NCBI RefSeq assembly: GCF_001905385.1
Contig: NZ_LIPF01000006.1
Location: forward strand, 62,001-126,000
From: Streptomyces sp. CB02414
GTDB lineage: Bacteria > Actinomycetota > Actinomycetes > Streptomycetales > Streptomycetaceae
DNA length: 64,000 bases
Direction: 5' to 3'
Position 1 is the first letter of the stretch. Each line of letters starts with the position of its first letter. Below the pieces are notes generated by a model. It did no database searches. It was not told the origin of the DNA and saw nothing but the letters and a program-made list of their open reading frames with translations. Both the position numbers and the translations under genes were made by a program. Positions 1 to 8,883 of this stretch are shown one piece after another.

Positions 1-139
1 CGCGGCCCCGAACCACCGCCTGTTACCCGGGGACACCTCTTTCCTCCCGGGCCTCGTTCCACCACTATGAGCACCCTCCAAACTGGCCGGTACGTCAGCA
101 CCGGCGCGGTGGTACGGCGTGGTGCGAGGAGGCGGACGG

Positions 140-1702
140 ATGGCGCGGGGCGACAGGACCGACAGCGGTGACCGGGCCGGGGAGGAGGCGTACGCCGACG
201 CATCCGACGCGCGGCTGACCGAACTGCTCCACGCCGACACACCCACCGCCTACCCGGCGCTCCGGGAACTCCGCGCGCGCCACCAGCCGTCGGTGCTCGC
301 CTACGCCCGCCTGTGCGCGGCCGGAGACTCGGCGGCACGGCAACTGGCCGCCCGCGCCTTCACGCTGGCGGCCCGTCAGGCGGTCCGCGGCACGGACACG
401 GGCGGGCCGTGGCGGCACCGTCTGCTGCTGCTCACCGGGGAGGTCGCGGCCGAGTGGGCGGCCGACGAGCGCTCCGCCGGACTGGACCCGGGTCTGCTCC
501 TCGTCCTGAACACCGGGGGTTCCGGCTGCCCGGTCCCGCCCCTGCTCACGGCCTTCCGTTCGCTGCCGTCCCGCGCTCAGGGCCTGCTCTGGTACGACGT
601 GGTGGAGCGGGAGCCCACCGACCGCACCGCCGCGCTGCTCGGCCTCGGCGGCCAGGACGTCACGTACGGCACGGCCCCCGCGCTCCAGTCACTGGCCCAG
701 GCCTGCCTGCGGACCCGGCTGGCGACCTCCGACGACCCCCGCTGTGTGGACTTCCGGCGCCTCATCGAGGAGTCGGTACGGCCCGACAGCCCACGGGACA
801 GCCCCGACCTGCACGCGCACATGACGCACTGTCCGCACTGCACGGCGGCCCACGAGGAGCAGCGCACCCTGCGCGACTCCCCCCGCTCCGCGCTGGCCGA
901 GGGCCTGTTGCCGTGGGCGGGCACGGCGTACGCGGCTCGGGAGCCGGAGGCGCCGGGCGTCGGCGCCCCGCTCGCGCTGCCCGGGAGCTGGCCGCCCTCC
1001 CGCCGCTTCGCCCTGGCCTCGGCGGCCTTGGGCGTGGCCCTGGCTCCGCTGCTCTTCCTGCTGCTGTCACCGGACGACGCCCCGTCCCGACCGGCGGCGA
1101 ACGCGTCGTCCCGCTCCCCGGCCGGACCGCCGCCGGTGACGGTGACGGCCACCGTCCCCGCGACGCCGTCTGCCTCCCCCACGCCCTCGCCCTCCCCGTC
1201 GGTCACCTCGGAATCGCCCTCTCCTACGCCGAGTCCTACGCCGTCGCGCACCGCGCGGCCGTCGCCGACGCCCTCCGCGCCGTCGTACCGGGCGCCGGAC
1301 GGCACGTACGCCCAGGTGGTGAACGTCGCCTCGGGCCGGTGCCTGGACATCGACGGCGACCTGGAGAAGGGCACGGACGTCGTGACGGCGCCCTGCACCT
1401 CCTCCCCGACCCAGCTGTGGCGGGCCGACGCCGGGCGCGGGGTGGTCCAGTCGTACGCCGACGACGACTTCTGCCTGGACAGCCGCGGCTCCGTCGACAA
1501 GGGCGTCGGCATCTGGGAGTGCGACTCCGTCGACGGGCGGAACGGCCAGAACCTGCGGTTCGCCGTGGACGCGCGCGGGGCGATCCACCCGGGCATCGCC
1601 CCCGACCGGGCGGTGACGCCGGGCGGGGGCGATGCGGTGGTGCTCGTCGGGGCGGACTCCGGCCGGACCGACCAGCGGTGGCGGGCCGGGGCCACGCGGT
1701 GA
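140..1702 (+). CDS. Membrane protein with sigma-like N-terminus and C-terminal ricin-type lectin domain
   Basis: Predicted 520 aa. The N-terminal ~220 residues resemble a degenerate ECF sigma factor: a region-2-like helical stretch (HQPSVLAYARL) and a region-4-like stretch (LPSRAQGLLWYDVVEREPT). Around residues 224-232 an HMTHCPHC segment resembles the zinc-binding motif of anti-sigma factors. A single membrane helix lies near residues 287-308, followed by a Ser/Pro/Thr-rich linker and a ricin B lectin domain (about 389-520; GRCLDIDG, QLWRAD, FCLDS, DQRWRAG). This topology puts the lectin outside and the sigma-like part in the cytoplasm. The ATG at 140 is preferred over the in-frame GTG at 119 because GAGGAGG lies 7 nt before it. 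Role unknown; a glycan-sensing regulator is my inference. Confidence 0.8.
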   Translation: MARGDRTDSGDRAGEEAYADASDARLTELLHADTPTAYPALRELRARHQPSVLAYARLCAAGDSAARQLAARAFTLAARQAVRGTDTGGPWRHRLLLLTGEVAAEWAADERSAGLDPGLLLVLNTGGSGCPVPPLLTAFRSLPSRAQGLLWYDVVEREPTDRTAALLGLGGQDVTYGTAPALQSLAQACLRTRLATSDDPRCVDFRRLIEESVRPDSPRDSPDLHAHMTHCPHCTAAHEEQRTLRDSPRSALAEGLLPWAGTAYAAREPEAPGVGAPLALPGSWPPSRRFALASAALGVALAPLLFLLLSPDDAPSRPAANASSRSPAGPPPVTVTATVPATPSASPTPSPSPSVTSESPSPTPSPTPSRTARPSPTPSAPSYRAPDGTYAQVVNVASGRCLDIDGDLEKGTDVVTAPCTSSPTQLWRADAGRGVVQSYADDDFCLDSRGSVDKGVGIWECDSVDGRNGQNLRFAVDARGAIHPGIAPDRAVTPGGGDAVVLVGADSGRTDQRWRAGATR

Positions 1703-1718
1703 TCCGTGCCGGCGGGGA

Positions 1719-1755
1719 TCAGACGACCCGTTCCGGAGGGGGTCAGACGACCCGT
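1719..1755. repeat. 13-bp direct repeat spanning the hutI stop codon
   Basis: TCAGACGACCCGT occurs at 1719-1731 and again at 1743-1755, a 24-bp period. The right copy contains the stop codon and last codons of hutI on the minus strand; the left copy lies in the 40-bp gap between the two convergent genes. It looks like a small tandem duplication of the hutI 3' end. Confidence 0.7.
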
Positions 1756-2918
1756 GCGCCCCGCCGCCACACGCCGCGGACCAGCGGGACGCCCGGCCGG
1801 TAGGCGAGGTGGACGTGGCTCGGGGCGTCGAGGAGGGTCAGGTCGGCGTAGGCGCCGGGGGTCAGGCGGCCGACGTCGTCCCGGCGCAGGGCCGCGGCGC
1901 CGCCCGCGGTGGCCGACCAGACCGCCTCGTCCGGCGTCATCCCCATGTCCCGCACGGCGAGGGCGATGCAGAAGGGCACGGAGGACGTGAAGGAGGAGCC
2001 CGGGTTGCAGTCGGTGGACAGCGCGACCGTGGCGCCCGCGTCGAGCAGGCGGCGGGCGTCGGGCCACTGGGCGCGGGTGGAGAACTCGGCGCCGGGCAGC
2101 AGCGTGGCGACGGTGCGGCTGCCGGCGAGGGCGTCCACGTCGGCGTCGGTGAGGTGGGTGCAGTGGTCGGCGCTGGCGGCGTCGAGTTCGACGGCGAGCT
2201 GCACTCCGGGGCCGTAGGAGAGCTGGTTGGCGTGGATGCGGGGGTGCAGGCCCTTCGCCCTGCCCGCGGTGAGGATCGCGCGGGCCTGGTCGCCGTCGAA
2301 GGCGCCCTTCTCGCAGAAGACGTCGATCCAGCGGGCGTGCGGGGCGCAGGCGTCGAGCATCTCGCCGGTGACGAGCGCGACGTAGGCGGCGGGGTCGTCG
2401 GCCAGTTCGGGCGCGACGATGTGGGCGCCGAGGAACGTCACCTCGTCGGTGTGGCGGGCGGCGACGCGCAGGGCGCGGGACTCGTCGGCGGTGGTCAGTC
2501 CGTAGCCGGACTTGGTCTCGAAGGTGGTGGTGCCCTGACGCAGGGCCTCTTCGAGGTAACGGGTGAGGCCCGCCTCCAGTTCCGCGTCGCTCGCGGCGCG
2601 GGTGGCGGCGACGGTGGTGCGGATGCCGCCGGTGCTGTAGGGGCGGCCGGACATGCGGGCGTTGAACTCCTCGGTGCGGTCGCCGCCGAAGAGAAGGTGG
2701 GAGTGGGAGTCGACGAAGCCGGGCAGGACCGTCCGGCCGCCGGCGTCGACCCGGTTGTCAGTGGCGGGTGCTTTGCTTGATTCACCGGTCCACGCGACGC
2801 GGTCGCCGTCGATGACGACGGCCGCGTCCCGGACCAGTCCGAGGGGGGAGTTGTCACCGAGGGAGGGGTCGTTGGTGACGAGTGCGGCGATGTTGGTGAT
2901 GACGGTGCTGCTGCTCAT
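1743..2918 (-). CDS. hutI: Imidazolonepropionase
   Basis: Predicted 391 aa amidohydrolase that hydrolyses 4-imidazolone-5-propionate to N-formimino-L-glutamate, the third step of histidine degradation. Metal-binding HSH at residues 72-74 (in PGFVDSHSH); further conserved motifs are LGAHIVAPE, IHANQLSYGPG, DHCTHLTD and LSTDCNPGSS. Length is normal for the family (about 390-410). The start is the ATG at 2918 (MSSSTVITN); the frame stays open further upstream, but that stretch lies inside hutF. It is the last gene of the minus-strand run hutU - M20 hydrolase - hutF - hutI, 41 nt after hutF. Cytoplasmic. No hutH (histidine ammonia-lyase) is present in the window. Confidence 0.95.
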   Translation of the reverse strand: MSSSTVITNIAALVTNDPSLGDNSPLGLVRDAAVVIDGDRVAWTGESSKAPATDNRVDAGGRTVLPGFVDSHSHLLFGGDRTEEFNARMSGRPYSTGGIRTTVAATRAASDAELEAGLTRYLEEALRQGTTTFETKSGYGLTTADESRALRVAARHTDEVTFLGAHIVAPELADDPAAYVALVTGEMLDACAPHARWIDVFCEKGAFDGDQARAILTAGRAKGLHPRIHANQLSYGPGVQLAVELDAASADHCTHLTDADVDALAGSRTVATLLPGAEFSTRAQWPDARRLLDAGATVALSTDCNPGSSFTSSVPFCIALAVRDMGMTPDEAVWSATAGGAAALRRDDVGRLTPGAYADLTLLDAPSHVHLAYRPGVPLVRGVWRRGARVV

Positions 2919-2959
2919 GGTGTCCGTGACGTCCTCGTGGGGGCGGGAGCGGGCGTTCG

Positions 2960-4315
2960 TTACTGGGCGCGCAGGGCTGCCACGGCCCGCGCGAGGGCCT
3001 CGGGCACATCGGGTACGAGGGTGTGGACCCCGTCGCGTACGACGTGCCGTCCGCCCACGATCGTGTGCCGTACGTCCGCTGCCGTCGCCGCGAATACGGC
3101 CGTCTCGGCGCCGAGCCTGGGCAGCGGCCCCGCCGTTCTGACCGAGTCGAGGGCGATGGTGGCGAGGTCGGCGCGGGCCCCGGCCTCGATGGTGCCGACG
3201 TCGTCCCAGCCGAGGGCGGCGTGGCCGTCGGCGCCGGCGGCGCGCAGCAGGGCGGCAGCGGTCCAGTGGCCGCGGGTGCGGGTACGCAGGCGCTCGTTCA
3301 GCTCCATGGCGCGCGCCTCTTCCAGCAGGTCGACGACGGCGTGGCTGTCGGAGCCGAGGGAGAGCGGGGAGCCCGCCCGCTGGAGGGCGGCCGCGGGGCC
3401 GATGCCGTCGGCGAGGTCCCGTTCCGTGGTCGGGCACATGCAGGTGCCGGTGCGGCTGCCGCCGAGCAGGGCGACGTCCTCGTCGGTGAGGTGGGTGTTG
3501 TGGACGCCGGTGGTGCGGGGTCCGAGCACTCCGTGGTCGGCGAGGAGCCGGGTGGGGGTGCACCCGTGGGCGTCGCGGCAGGCGTCGTTCTCGGCGGTCT
3601 GCTCGGACAGGTGCACGTGCAGCGGGGCCCGCCGCTCCTCGGCCCACCGGACCACGGTCGCCAGCTGATCGGCGGGCACGGCCCGCACCGAGTGGACCGC
3701 CGCCCCGATCCGTGCGTGATCCCGTTCCTTGAGAACTGAACAGCGTTGCGCCCAGGCGTCCGCCGTCCCGTCGGAGAAGCGGCGCTGGTGCGGGTTCGGG
3801 GGCTGTCCGAAGCCGGAGGACAGGTAGCAGGTGTCGAGGAGGGTGATGCGGATTCCGGCGTCGGCGGCGGCCTGGATCAGGGCCTCCCCCATCGCGTTGG
3901 GGTCGGCGTAGGCGGTGCCGCCGGGGGCGTGGTGGACGTAGTGGAACTCGCCGACGGTCGTGATGCCGGCCAGGGCCATCTCGGCGTACACCGCGCGGGC
4001 CAGTTCGAGGTACGTGTCGGGGGTCAGCCGGTCGGCGACGGAGTACATGACCTCGCGCCAGGTCCAGAAGGTCCCGGAGCCGACCTGGACGGTGCCGCGC
4101 AGGGCGCGGTGGAAGGCGTGCGAGTGGGCGTTCGCCAGTCCCGGCAGGGTCAGCCCGCGCAGGGGCTCCGCGCCCGGGGGCGGGGCGGGGACGTCCGTGC
4201 GGACGGCGCTGAGGCGGCCGTCGTCGCTCACGTCCACGGCGACGCCCGGCTCGACGTGGGTGCCGAGCCAGGCGTGCTCCAGCCAGTAGGTCCGGGTCCG
4301 CTCGGTGGTCGTCAC
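2960..4315 (-). CDS. hutF: Formimidoylglutamate deiminase
   Basis: Predicted 451 aa amidohydrolase. Family knowledge: HutF deiminates N-formimino-L-glutamate to N-formyl-L-glutamate plus ammonia, the five-step branch of histidine catabolism. The metal-binding HSH sits at residues 64-66 (LANAHSHAFHRALRG), with LHVHLSEQTAEND and LSLGSDSHAVVDLLEE further on. Starts at GTG 4315 and overlaps the upstream hydrolase stop by 4 nt (GTGA), so translation is probably coupled. The alternative guanine-deaminase/ATZ-type assignment is less likely given the hut neighbours. Confidence 0.92.
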   Translation of the reverse strand: MTTTERTRTYWLEHAWLGTHVEPGVAVDVSDDGRLSAVRTDVPAPPPGAEPLRGLTLPGLANAHSHAFHRALRGTVQVGSGTFWTWREVMYSVADRLTPDTYLELARAVYAEMALAGITTVGEFHYVHHAPGGTAYADPNAMGEALIQAAADAGIRITLLDTCYLSSGFGQPPNPHQRRFSDGTADAWAQRCSVLKERDHARIGAAVHSVRAVPADQLATVVRWAEERRAPLHVHLSEQTAENDACRDAHGCTPTRLLADHGVLGPRTTGVHNTHLTDEDVALLGGSRTGTCMCPTTERDLADGIGPAAALQRAGSPLSLGSDSHAVVDLLEEARAMELNERLRTRTRGHWTAAALLRAAGADGHAALGWDDVGTIEAGARADLATIALDSVRTAGPLPRLGAETAVFAATAADVRHTIVGGRHVVRDGVHTLVPDVPEALARAVAALRAQ

Positions 4316-5529
4316 GTGCAGGCCAGCCCTTCCAGTACGTCGGCGAGTGCTCTCACCCCGGCCACGCAGTCGTCCTCGGCGGCGTACTCGGCCGGGGAGT
4401 GCGAGACGCCGGTGGGGTTGCGCACGAACAGCATGGCGGTCGGGATGCGTCCGGAGAGGATTCCGGCGTCGTGTCCGGCGCCCGTGCCGAGGACGGGGAC
4501 CTTCAGCTCCGTGTCGCGGCCCAGGATGCGGGCGAGTTCGTCGCGCAGGGCGTGGTCGAACTCGACGACGGGGGTGAAGGACTCGCGCTCGACACCGAGG
4601 TCGACGCCGTGGGCGGCGGCGTGCTCGCGGGCGGCCTTCTCGATGCCGGTGACGACGGTGTCCAGGGTCGCCTGGTCGGCGGCGCGGGAGTCGAGCCAGC
4701 CGCGCACCAGGGACGGGATGGCGTTGACGCCGTTGGGTTCGACGCCGATCTTGCCGAAGGTGGCGACGGCACCGGCGAGTTCGGCCTCGCGGCGGGCGGC
4801 GAGGACGGTCTCGGCGTAGGACAGCATGGGGTCGCGGCGGTCGGCGAGGCGGGTGGTGCCTGCGTGGTTGGCCTCACCCCGGAAGTCGAACCGCCAGCGT
4901 CCGTGCGGCCAGATGGCGGAGGCGATGCCGACCCGGTCGCCGGACAGGTCGAGGGCCCGGCCCTGTTCGACGTGCAGCTCGACGAAGGCGCCGATGCGGG
5001 CGAGCCGTTCCGGGTCGGGGCCGATGGCGTCCGGGTCGTACCCGGCGGCCTCCATGGCCTGCGGGAGCGTGATGCCGTCGCCGTCGGTGAGGCGGTGGGC
5101 CTGTTCGACGGTGAGCGCGCCGGCGGTGAGCCGGGAGCCGACGCAGGCGAGGCCGAAGCGGGCGCCCTCCTCGTCGCCGAAGTTGACGATGCCGAGCGGC
5201 CTGGTGAGCCGCGCTCCGCGCCCGCGCAGTTCGTCCAGGGCGGCGAAGGCGGACACGACGCCGAGGGGGCCGTCGAAGGCGCCGCCGTCGGGCACGGAGT
5301 CCAGGTGGGAGCCGGTGACGACGGCATCGCCCTCGGCCGGGTCGCCGAGCCAGGCCCACTGGTTGCCGTTGCGGTCGGTCTCGCAGGTCAGTCCGCGCGC
5401 CTCGGCCTGCTGCCGGAACCAGTCCCGGCAGTCGGCGTCGGCCCCGGTCCAGGCATAGCGGCGGTAGCCGCCGGAGGCGGAGCTGCGGCCGACCGGCAGC
5501 AGCTCCGCCCACATGCTGTGGAAGCTCAC
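4312..5529 (-). CDS. M20 family amidohydrolase in the hut operon (annotated elsewhere as allantoate amidohydrolase)
   Basis: Predicted 405 aa member of the allantoate amidohydrolase / N-carbamoyl-amino-acid hydrolase branch of peptidase family M20. Visible metal ligands: HLD (75-77 in GSHLDSVPDGG), D87 region (AFDGPLG), FGDEEGARF with the EE pair at 120-121, and ELHVEQG. GTG start at 5529 overlaps the hutU stop by 4 nt and its own stop overlaps the hutF start by 4 nt, placing it firmly inside the hut operon. HutF makes N-formylglutamate, and no HutG-type deformylase is seen here, so I infer this enzyme removes the formyl group from N-formyl-L-glutamate. Allantoate or a carbamoyl amino acid as substrate is not excluded. 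Confidence 0.85.
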   Translation of the reverse strand: MSFHSMWAELLPVGRSSASGGYRRYAWTGADADCRDWFRQQAEARGLTCETDRNGNQWAWLGDPAEGDAVVTGSHLDSVPDGGAFDGPLGVVSAFAALDELRGRGARLTRPLGIVNFGDEEGARFGLACVGSRLTAGALTVEQAHRLTDGDGITLPQAMEAAGYDPDAIGPDPERLARIGAFVELHVEQGRALDLSGDRVGIASAIWPHGRWRFDFRGEANHAGTTRLADRRDPMLSYAETVLAARREAELAGAVATFGKIGVEPNGVNAIPSLVRGWLDSRAADQATLDTVVTGIEKAAREHAAAHGVDLGVERESFTPVVEFDHALRDELARILGRDTELKVPVLGTGAGHDAGILSGRIPTAMLFVRNPTGVSHSPAEYAAEDDCVAGVRALADVLEGLACT

Positions 5530-7199
5530 GCGGCCCCACCCTCGTGGCCCTCGCGCATCGGCACCCGCACGCCCCGCTCCCCGGCGACCGACTCGGCGAT
5601 GTCGTACCCGGCGTCGACGTGCCGGATGACGCCCATGCCGGGGTCGTTGGTGAGGACGCGGCGGATCTTCTCGCCGGCGAGTGCGGTGCCGTCGGCGACG
5701 GTGACCTGACCGGCGTGGATGGAGCGGCCCATGCCGACGCCGCCACCGTGGTGCAGGGAGACCCAGGAGGCGCCGGAGGCCACGTTGACCATGGCGTTGA
5801 GCAGCGGCCAGTCGGCGATGGCGTCCGAGCCGTCGAGCATCGCCTCGGTCTCGCGGTACGGGGACGCGACGGAGCCGCAGTCGAGGTGGTCGCGGCCGAT
5901 GACGATCGGCGCGGCCAGCTCGCCGCTCGCGACCATGTCGTTGAACCGCTCACCGGCCTTGTCGCGCTCGCCGTAGCCGAGCCAGCAGATCCGGGCGGGC
6001 AGGCCCTGGAAGTGGACGCGCTCACCGGCCATCTTGATCCAGCGGGCGAGGGACTCGTTCTCGGGGAAGAGGTCGAGGATCGCCTTGTCCGTCCTGGCGA
6101 TGTCGGCGGGGTCGCCGGACAGGGCGGCCCAGCGGAAGGGACCCTTTCCCTCGCAGAAGAGCGGGCGGATGTACGCCGGTACGAAGCCCGGGAAGGCGAA
6201 GGCACGGTCGTATCCGGCGAGCTGGGCCTCGCCGCGGATGGAGTTGCCGTAGTCGAAGACCTCGGCGCCGGCGTCCTGGAAGCCGACCATGGCCTCGACG
6301 TGCCGGGCCATGGACTCGCGGGCGCGGGTGGTGAAGCCCGCCGGGTCCTTGGCGGCGGCGTCGGCCATGTCCTCGAAGGCGATCCCGGTGGGCAGGTAGG
6401 CCAGCGGGTCGTGGGCCGAGGTCTGGTCGGTGACGATGTCGACGGGGGCGCCCATGGCGAGCAGCTGCGGGACCAGCTCGGCGGCGTTGCCGAGGACGCC
6501 GATGGACAGCGGCTTGCGCTGATCACGGGCCTCGGTGGCCAGCTGGAGGGCGTGGTCGAGGGAGTCGGCCTTCACGTCGAGGTAGCGGTGCTCGATGCGG
6601 CGGTCGATGGCGCGCGGGTCGCAGTCGATGCAGATCGCGACGCCGTCGTTCATCGTCACGGCGAGGGGCTGGGCGCCGCCCATGCCGCCGAGTCCGGCGG
6701 TGAGGGTGATGGTGCCGGCCAGCGTGCCGCCGAACTTCTTGGCGGCGACGGCGGCGAAGGTCTCGTAGGTGCCCTGGAGGATGCCCTGGGTGCCGATGTA
6801 GATCCAGGAGCCGGCCGTCATCTGCCCGTACATGGTCAGGCCGAGGGCCTCCAGGCGGCGGAACTCCTCCCAGTTGGCCCAGTCGCCGACGAGGTTGGAG
6901 TTGGCGATGAGGACGCGCGGGGCCCACTCGTGGGTCTGCATGACGCCGACCGGGCGGCCGGACTGGACGAGCATCGTCTCGTCCTGCCTGAGGGTCTGCA
7001 GCGTCCGCACCATGGCGTCGAAGGAGCGCCAGTCGCGGGCGGCCTTCCCCGTCCCGCCGTAGACGACGAGCTTGTCCGGGTGCTCGGCGACCTCCGGGTC
7101 CAGGTTGTTCTGGAGCATCCGAAGGGCGGCCTCCTGCTGCCAGCCCAGGGCGCTCGGCGTGATGCCGCGTGGCGCGCGGACAGGGCGGGGTCCGGACAT
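5526..7199 (-). CDS. hutU: Urocanate hydratase
   Basis: Predicted 557 aa, full length for urocanase (about 550-560). It converts urocanate to 4-imidazolone-5-propionate using tightly bound NAD+, the second step of histidine degradation. Characteristic stretches: NNLDPEVAEHP near the N-terminus, GLGGMGGAQPLAV (dinucleotide-binding region), IGTQGILQGTYET and RDHLDCGSVASPYRETEAM near the C-terminal active site. ATG at 7199 has AGGAGG 8 nt upstream. First gene of the operon; a TATTCAC/GTGAATA inverted repeat lies 46-70 bp upstream of the start. Confidence 0.97.
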   Translation of the reverse strand: MSGPRPVRAPRGITPSALGWQQEAALRMLQNNLDPEVAEHPDKLVVYGGTGKAARDWRSFDAMVRTLQTLRQDETMLVQSGRPVGVMQTHEWAPRVLIANSNLVGDWANWEEFRRLEALGLTMYGQMTAGSWIYIGTQGILQGTYETFAAVAAKKFGGTLAGTITLTAGLGGMGGAQPLAVTMNDGVAICIDCDPRAIDRRIEHRYLDVKADSLDHALQLATEARDQRKPLSIGVLGNAAELVPQLLAMGAPVDIVTDQTSAHDPLAYLPTGIAFEDMADAAAKDPAGFTTRARESMARHVEAMVGFQDAGAEVFDYGNSIRGEAQLAGYDRAFAFPGFVPAYIRPLFCEGKGPFRWAALSGDPADIARTDKAILDLFPENESLARWIKMAGERVHFQGLPARICWLGYGERDKAGERFNDMVASGELAAPIVIGRDHLDCGSVASPYRETEAMLDGSDAIADWPLLNAMVNVASGASWVSLHHGGGVGMGRSIHAGQVTVADGTALAGEKIRRVLTNDPGMGVIRHVDAGYDIAESVAGERGVRVPMREGHEGGAA

Positions 7200-7244
7200 G
7201 ATCTGCCTCCTGGTGGCTTGCTCCCGGCGGATTGTTACTGCGGA

Positions 7245-7269
7245 TATTCACATACTCGCTGCGTGAATA
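7245..7269. promoter_or_regulatory. Candidate operator between hutU and the divergent decarboxylase gene
   Basis: Perfect inverted repeat TATTCAC (7245-7251) and GTGAATA (7263-7269) with an 11-nt spacer, in the 169-bp divergent intergenic region. A closely related repeat lies in front of the RpiR-family regulator gene at 10494-10519. I infer a regulator-binding site controlling the hut operon and/or the decarboxylase gene. Confidence 0.6.
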
Positions 7270-7368
7270 GAACTAGTCAATACGTCCGTGTCCCGACGCT
7301 GGCGCGTCGCGGATGTTTGGCTGGCGGTGCGGACCGGTCAGCAGGCACACGAAGGAACGGAGGATCGC

Positions 7369-8748
7369 GTGAGCGACGGCACGGACGTGGGCGGAGACCT
7401 GGGCGGCACCGACGCGGAGCGGGCGGCGCGACGGGACGAGGCGGTGCGGGCGGCCGTGGAGCAGGGGCTGCTGGGGCCCGACGCCCCGATCGTCGGACTG
7501 CTGGACGTCGCGGGCATCCGCGAGTCGGCGGCGGCACTGCGGGCGGCGTTCGACGCGGTGACGGCACCCGGGACCCCGGTGCTGCACGCCTTCGCGGTGA
7601 AGGCGACCCCGCTGGTCCCGGTGGTGCGGCTGCTGCACGAGGAGGGCATCGGCGCGGAGGTCGCGAGCCCGGGCGAGCTGGCCCTGGCCCGGGCGGCGGG
7701 GGTGCCGCCGGAGCGGACGGTGCTGGACTCGCCCGCCAAGACGCCGGGCGAGCTGCGGGAAGCGCTGGCGCTGGGCATCGCGGTCAACGCGGACAACCCG
7801 CAGGAGCTGGCGCGCATCGACGCCCTGATGGCCGACGGGACGAGCCGCTCCCCGCTCGGCATCCGGGTCAATCCGCAGGTCGGCGGGGGTTCCATCGAGG
7901 CGCTGTCGACGGCGACGGCGACCTCGAAGTTCGGGGTGGCGCTGCGCGACGAGGGCGCCCGCGAGTGGGTGGTGCGGGCCTGCCTGGACCGGCCGTGGCT
8001 GACCCGGCTGCACGCGCACACCGGTTCCCAGGGCATCCCGCTGGCGTTGATGGCCGAGGGCGTGGCGGAGACGTACGCGCTCGCCGAGGAGATCAACGAG
8101 CGGGCCGGCCGCCGGCAGGTCGACACGCTGGACATCGGCGGCGGGCTGCCGGTGAACTTCGCGTCGGACGAGACGACCCCGTCGTACGCCGCGTACGCGC
8201 GCGTGCTGCGCGAGACGGTGCCGGGGCTGCTCGACGGGCGGTACGGGCTGGTCACCGAGTTCGGGCGGTCACTGCTGGCCAAGCACGGCACGGTGGTGGC
8301 GCGCGTCGAATACGCCAAGAGCGCCGGGGGCCGGCCGGTCGCGGTGACGCACGCGGGCGTGCAGGTCGCCACGCGGACGGTGTACGCGCCGGGTGCATGG
8401 CCGCTGCGGATCGCCGCGTACGACGGCAAGGGGCTACCGAAGGCGGGGCCGGACGTGGTGCAGGACGTGGCGGGCCCGGCGTGCTTCGCGGGCGACCTGC
8501 TGGCGGCGGGGCGTGCGCTGCCGTTGCTGGAGCAGGGGGACTACGCGGCGGCGCTGGACACGGGGGCGTACTACTTCGCGCACCACTACGCGTACAACTC
8601 GCTGGCGCGTCCCGGGGTGTACGGCTTCAGGACGGACGGTTCCGGGGGTGTCGCCTTCGCGACCGTGCGGGAGCCCCAGTCGGTGGCGGAGATCGTGTCG
8701 GAGGCGGGCGGCGCACACGCGAACGCGCTCACGACACGGCTGAGGTGA
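7369..8748 (+). CDS. Diaminopimelate/ornithine decarboxylase-like fold-type III PLP enzyme
   Basis: Predicted 459 aa. The alanine-racemase-like barrel carries the PLP lysine in HAFAVKATP (about residue 78), then HTGSQG, DIGGGLPVNF (phosphate-binding glycine loop) and EFGRSLLAKHG. The C-terminal half has CFAGDLLAAGR and a YAYNSLARPGVYGF tail, where this family places its substrate-contacting cysteine/aspartate and tyrosine. The GTG at 7369 is chosen because GGAACGGAGG ends about 5 nt before it; the frame is open to 7288. The exact substrate is unclear, as the protein is divergent from canonical LysA. Divergent from hutU and sharing the operator-like repeat, it may act on an amino acid linked to histidine use (inference). 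Confidence 0.8.
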   Translation: MSDGTDVGGDLGGTDAERAARRDEAVRAAVEQGLLGPDAPIVGLLDVAGIRESAAALRAAFDAVTAPGTPVLHAFAVKATPLVPVVRLLHEEGIGAEVASPGELALARAAGVPPERTVLDSPAKTPGELREALALGIAVNADNPQELARIDALMADGTSRSPLGIRVNPQVGGGSIEALSTATATSKFGVALRDEGAREWVVRACLDRPWLTRLHAHTGSQGIPLALMAEGVAETYALAEEINERAGRRQVDTLDIGGGLPVNFASDETTPSYAAYARVLRETVPGLLDGRYGLVTEFGRSLLAKHGTVVARVEYAKSAGGRPVAVTHAGVQVATRTVYAPGAWPLRIAAYDGKGLPKAGPDVVQDVAGPACFAGDLLAAGRALPLLEQGDYAAALDTGAYYFAHHYAYNSLARPGVYGFRTDGSGGVAFATVREPQSVAEIVSEAGGAHANALTTRLR

Positions 8749-8750
8749 CG

Positions 8751-8799
8751 CCCCAGGGGCGCGGGGAACTGCGCGACCAGCCACAACGCACCGCACCCG
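8751..8799. repeat. Dispersed Streptomyces intergenic repeat
   Basis: Directly after the decarboxylase stop lies CCCCAGGGGCGCGGGGAACT followed by GCGCGACCAGCCACAACG. I recognise this as a sequence recurring in intergenic regions of many Streptomyces genomes. CCCC and GGGG arms can form small hairpins, so it may also end transcription of the decarboxylase gene. Confidence 0.5.
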
Positions 8800-8883
8800 C
8801 GCCCGCGCCCGTACCGCACGACACCGGTAGGCGCACCGCCACCAGCGCCGCGCCGGCACCCGGCGCCGCACCGGCACCCGGCG

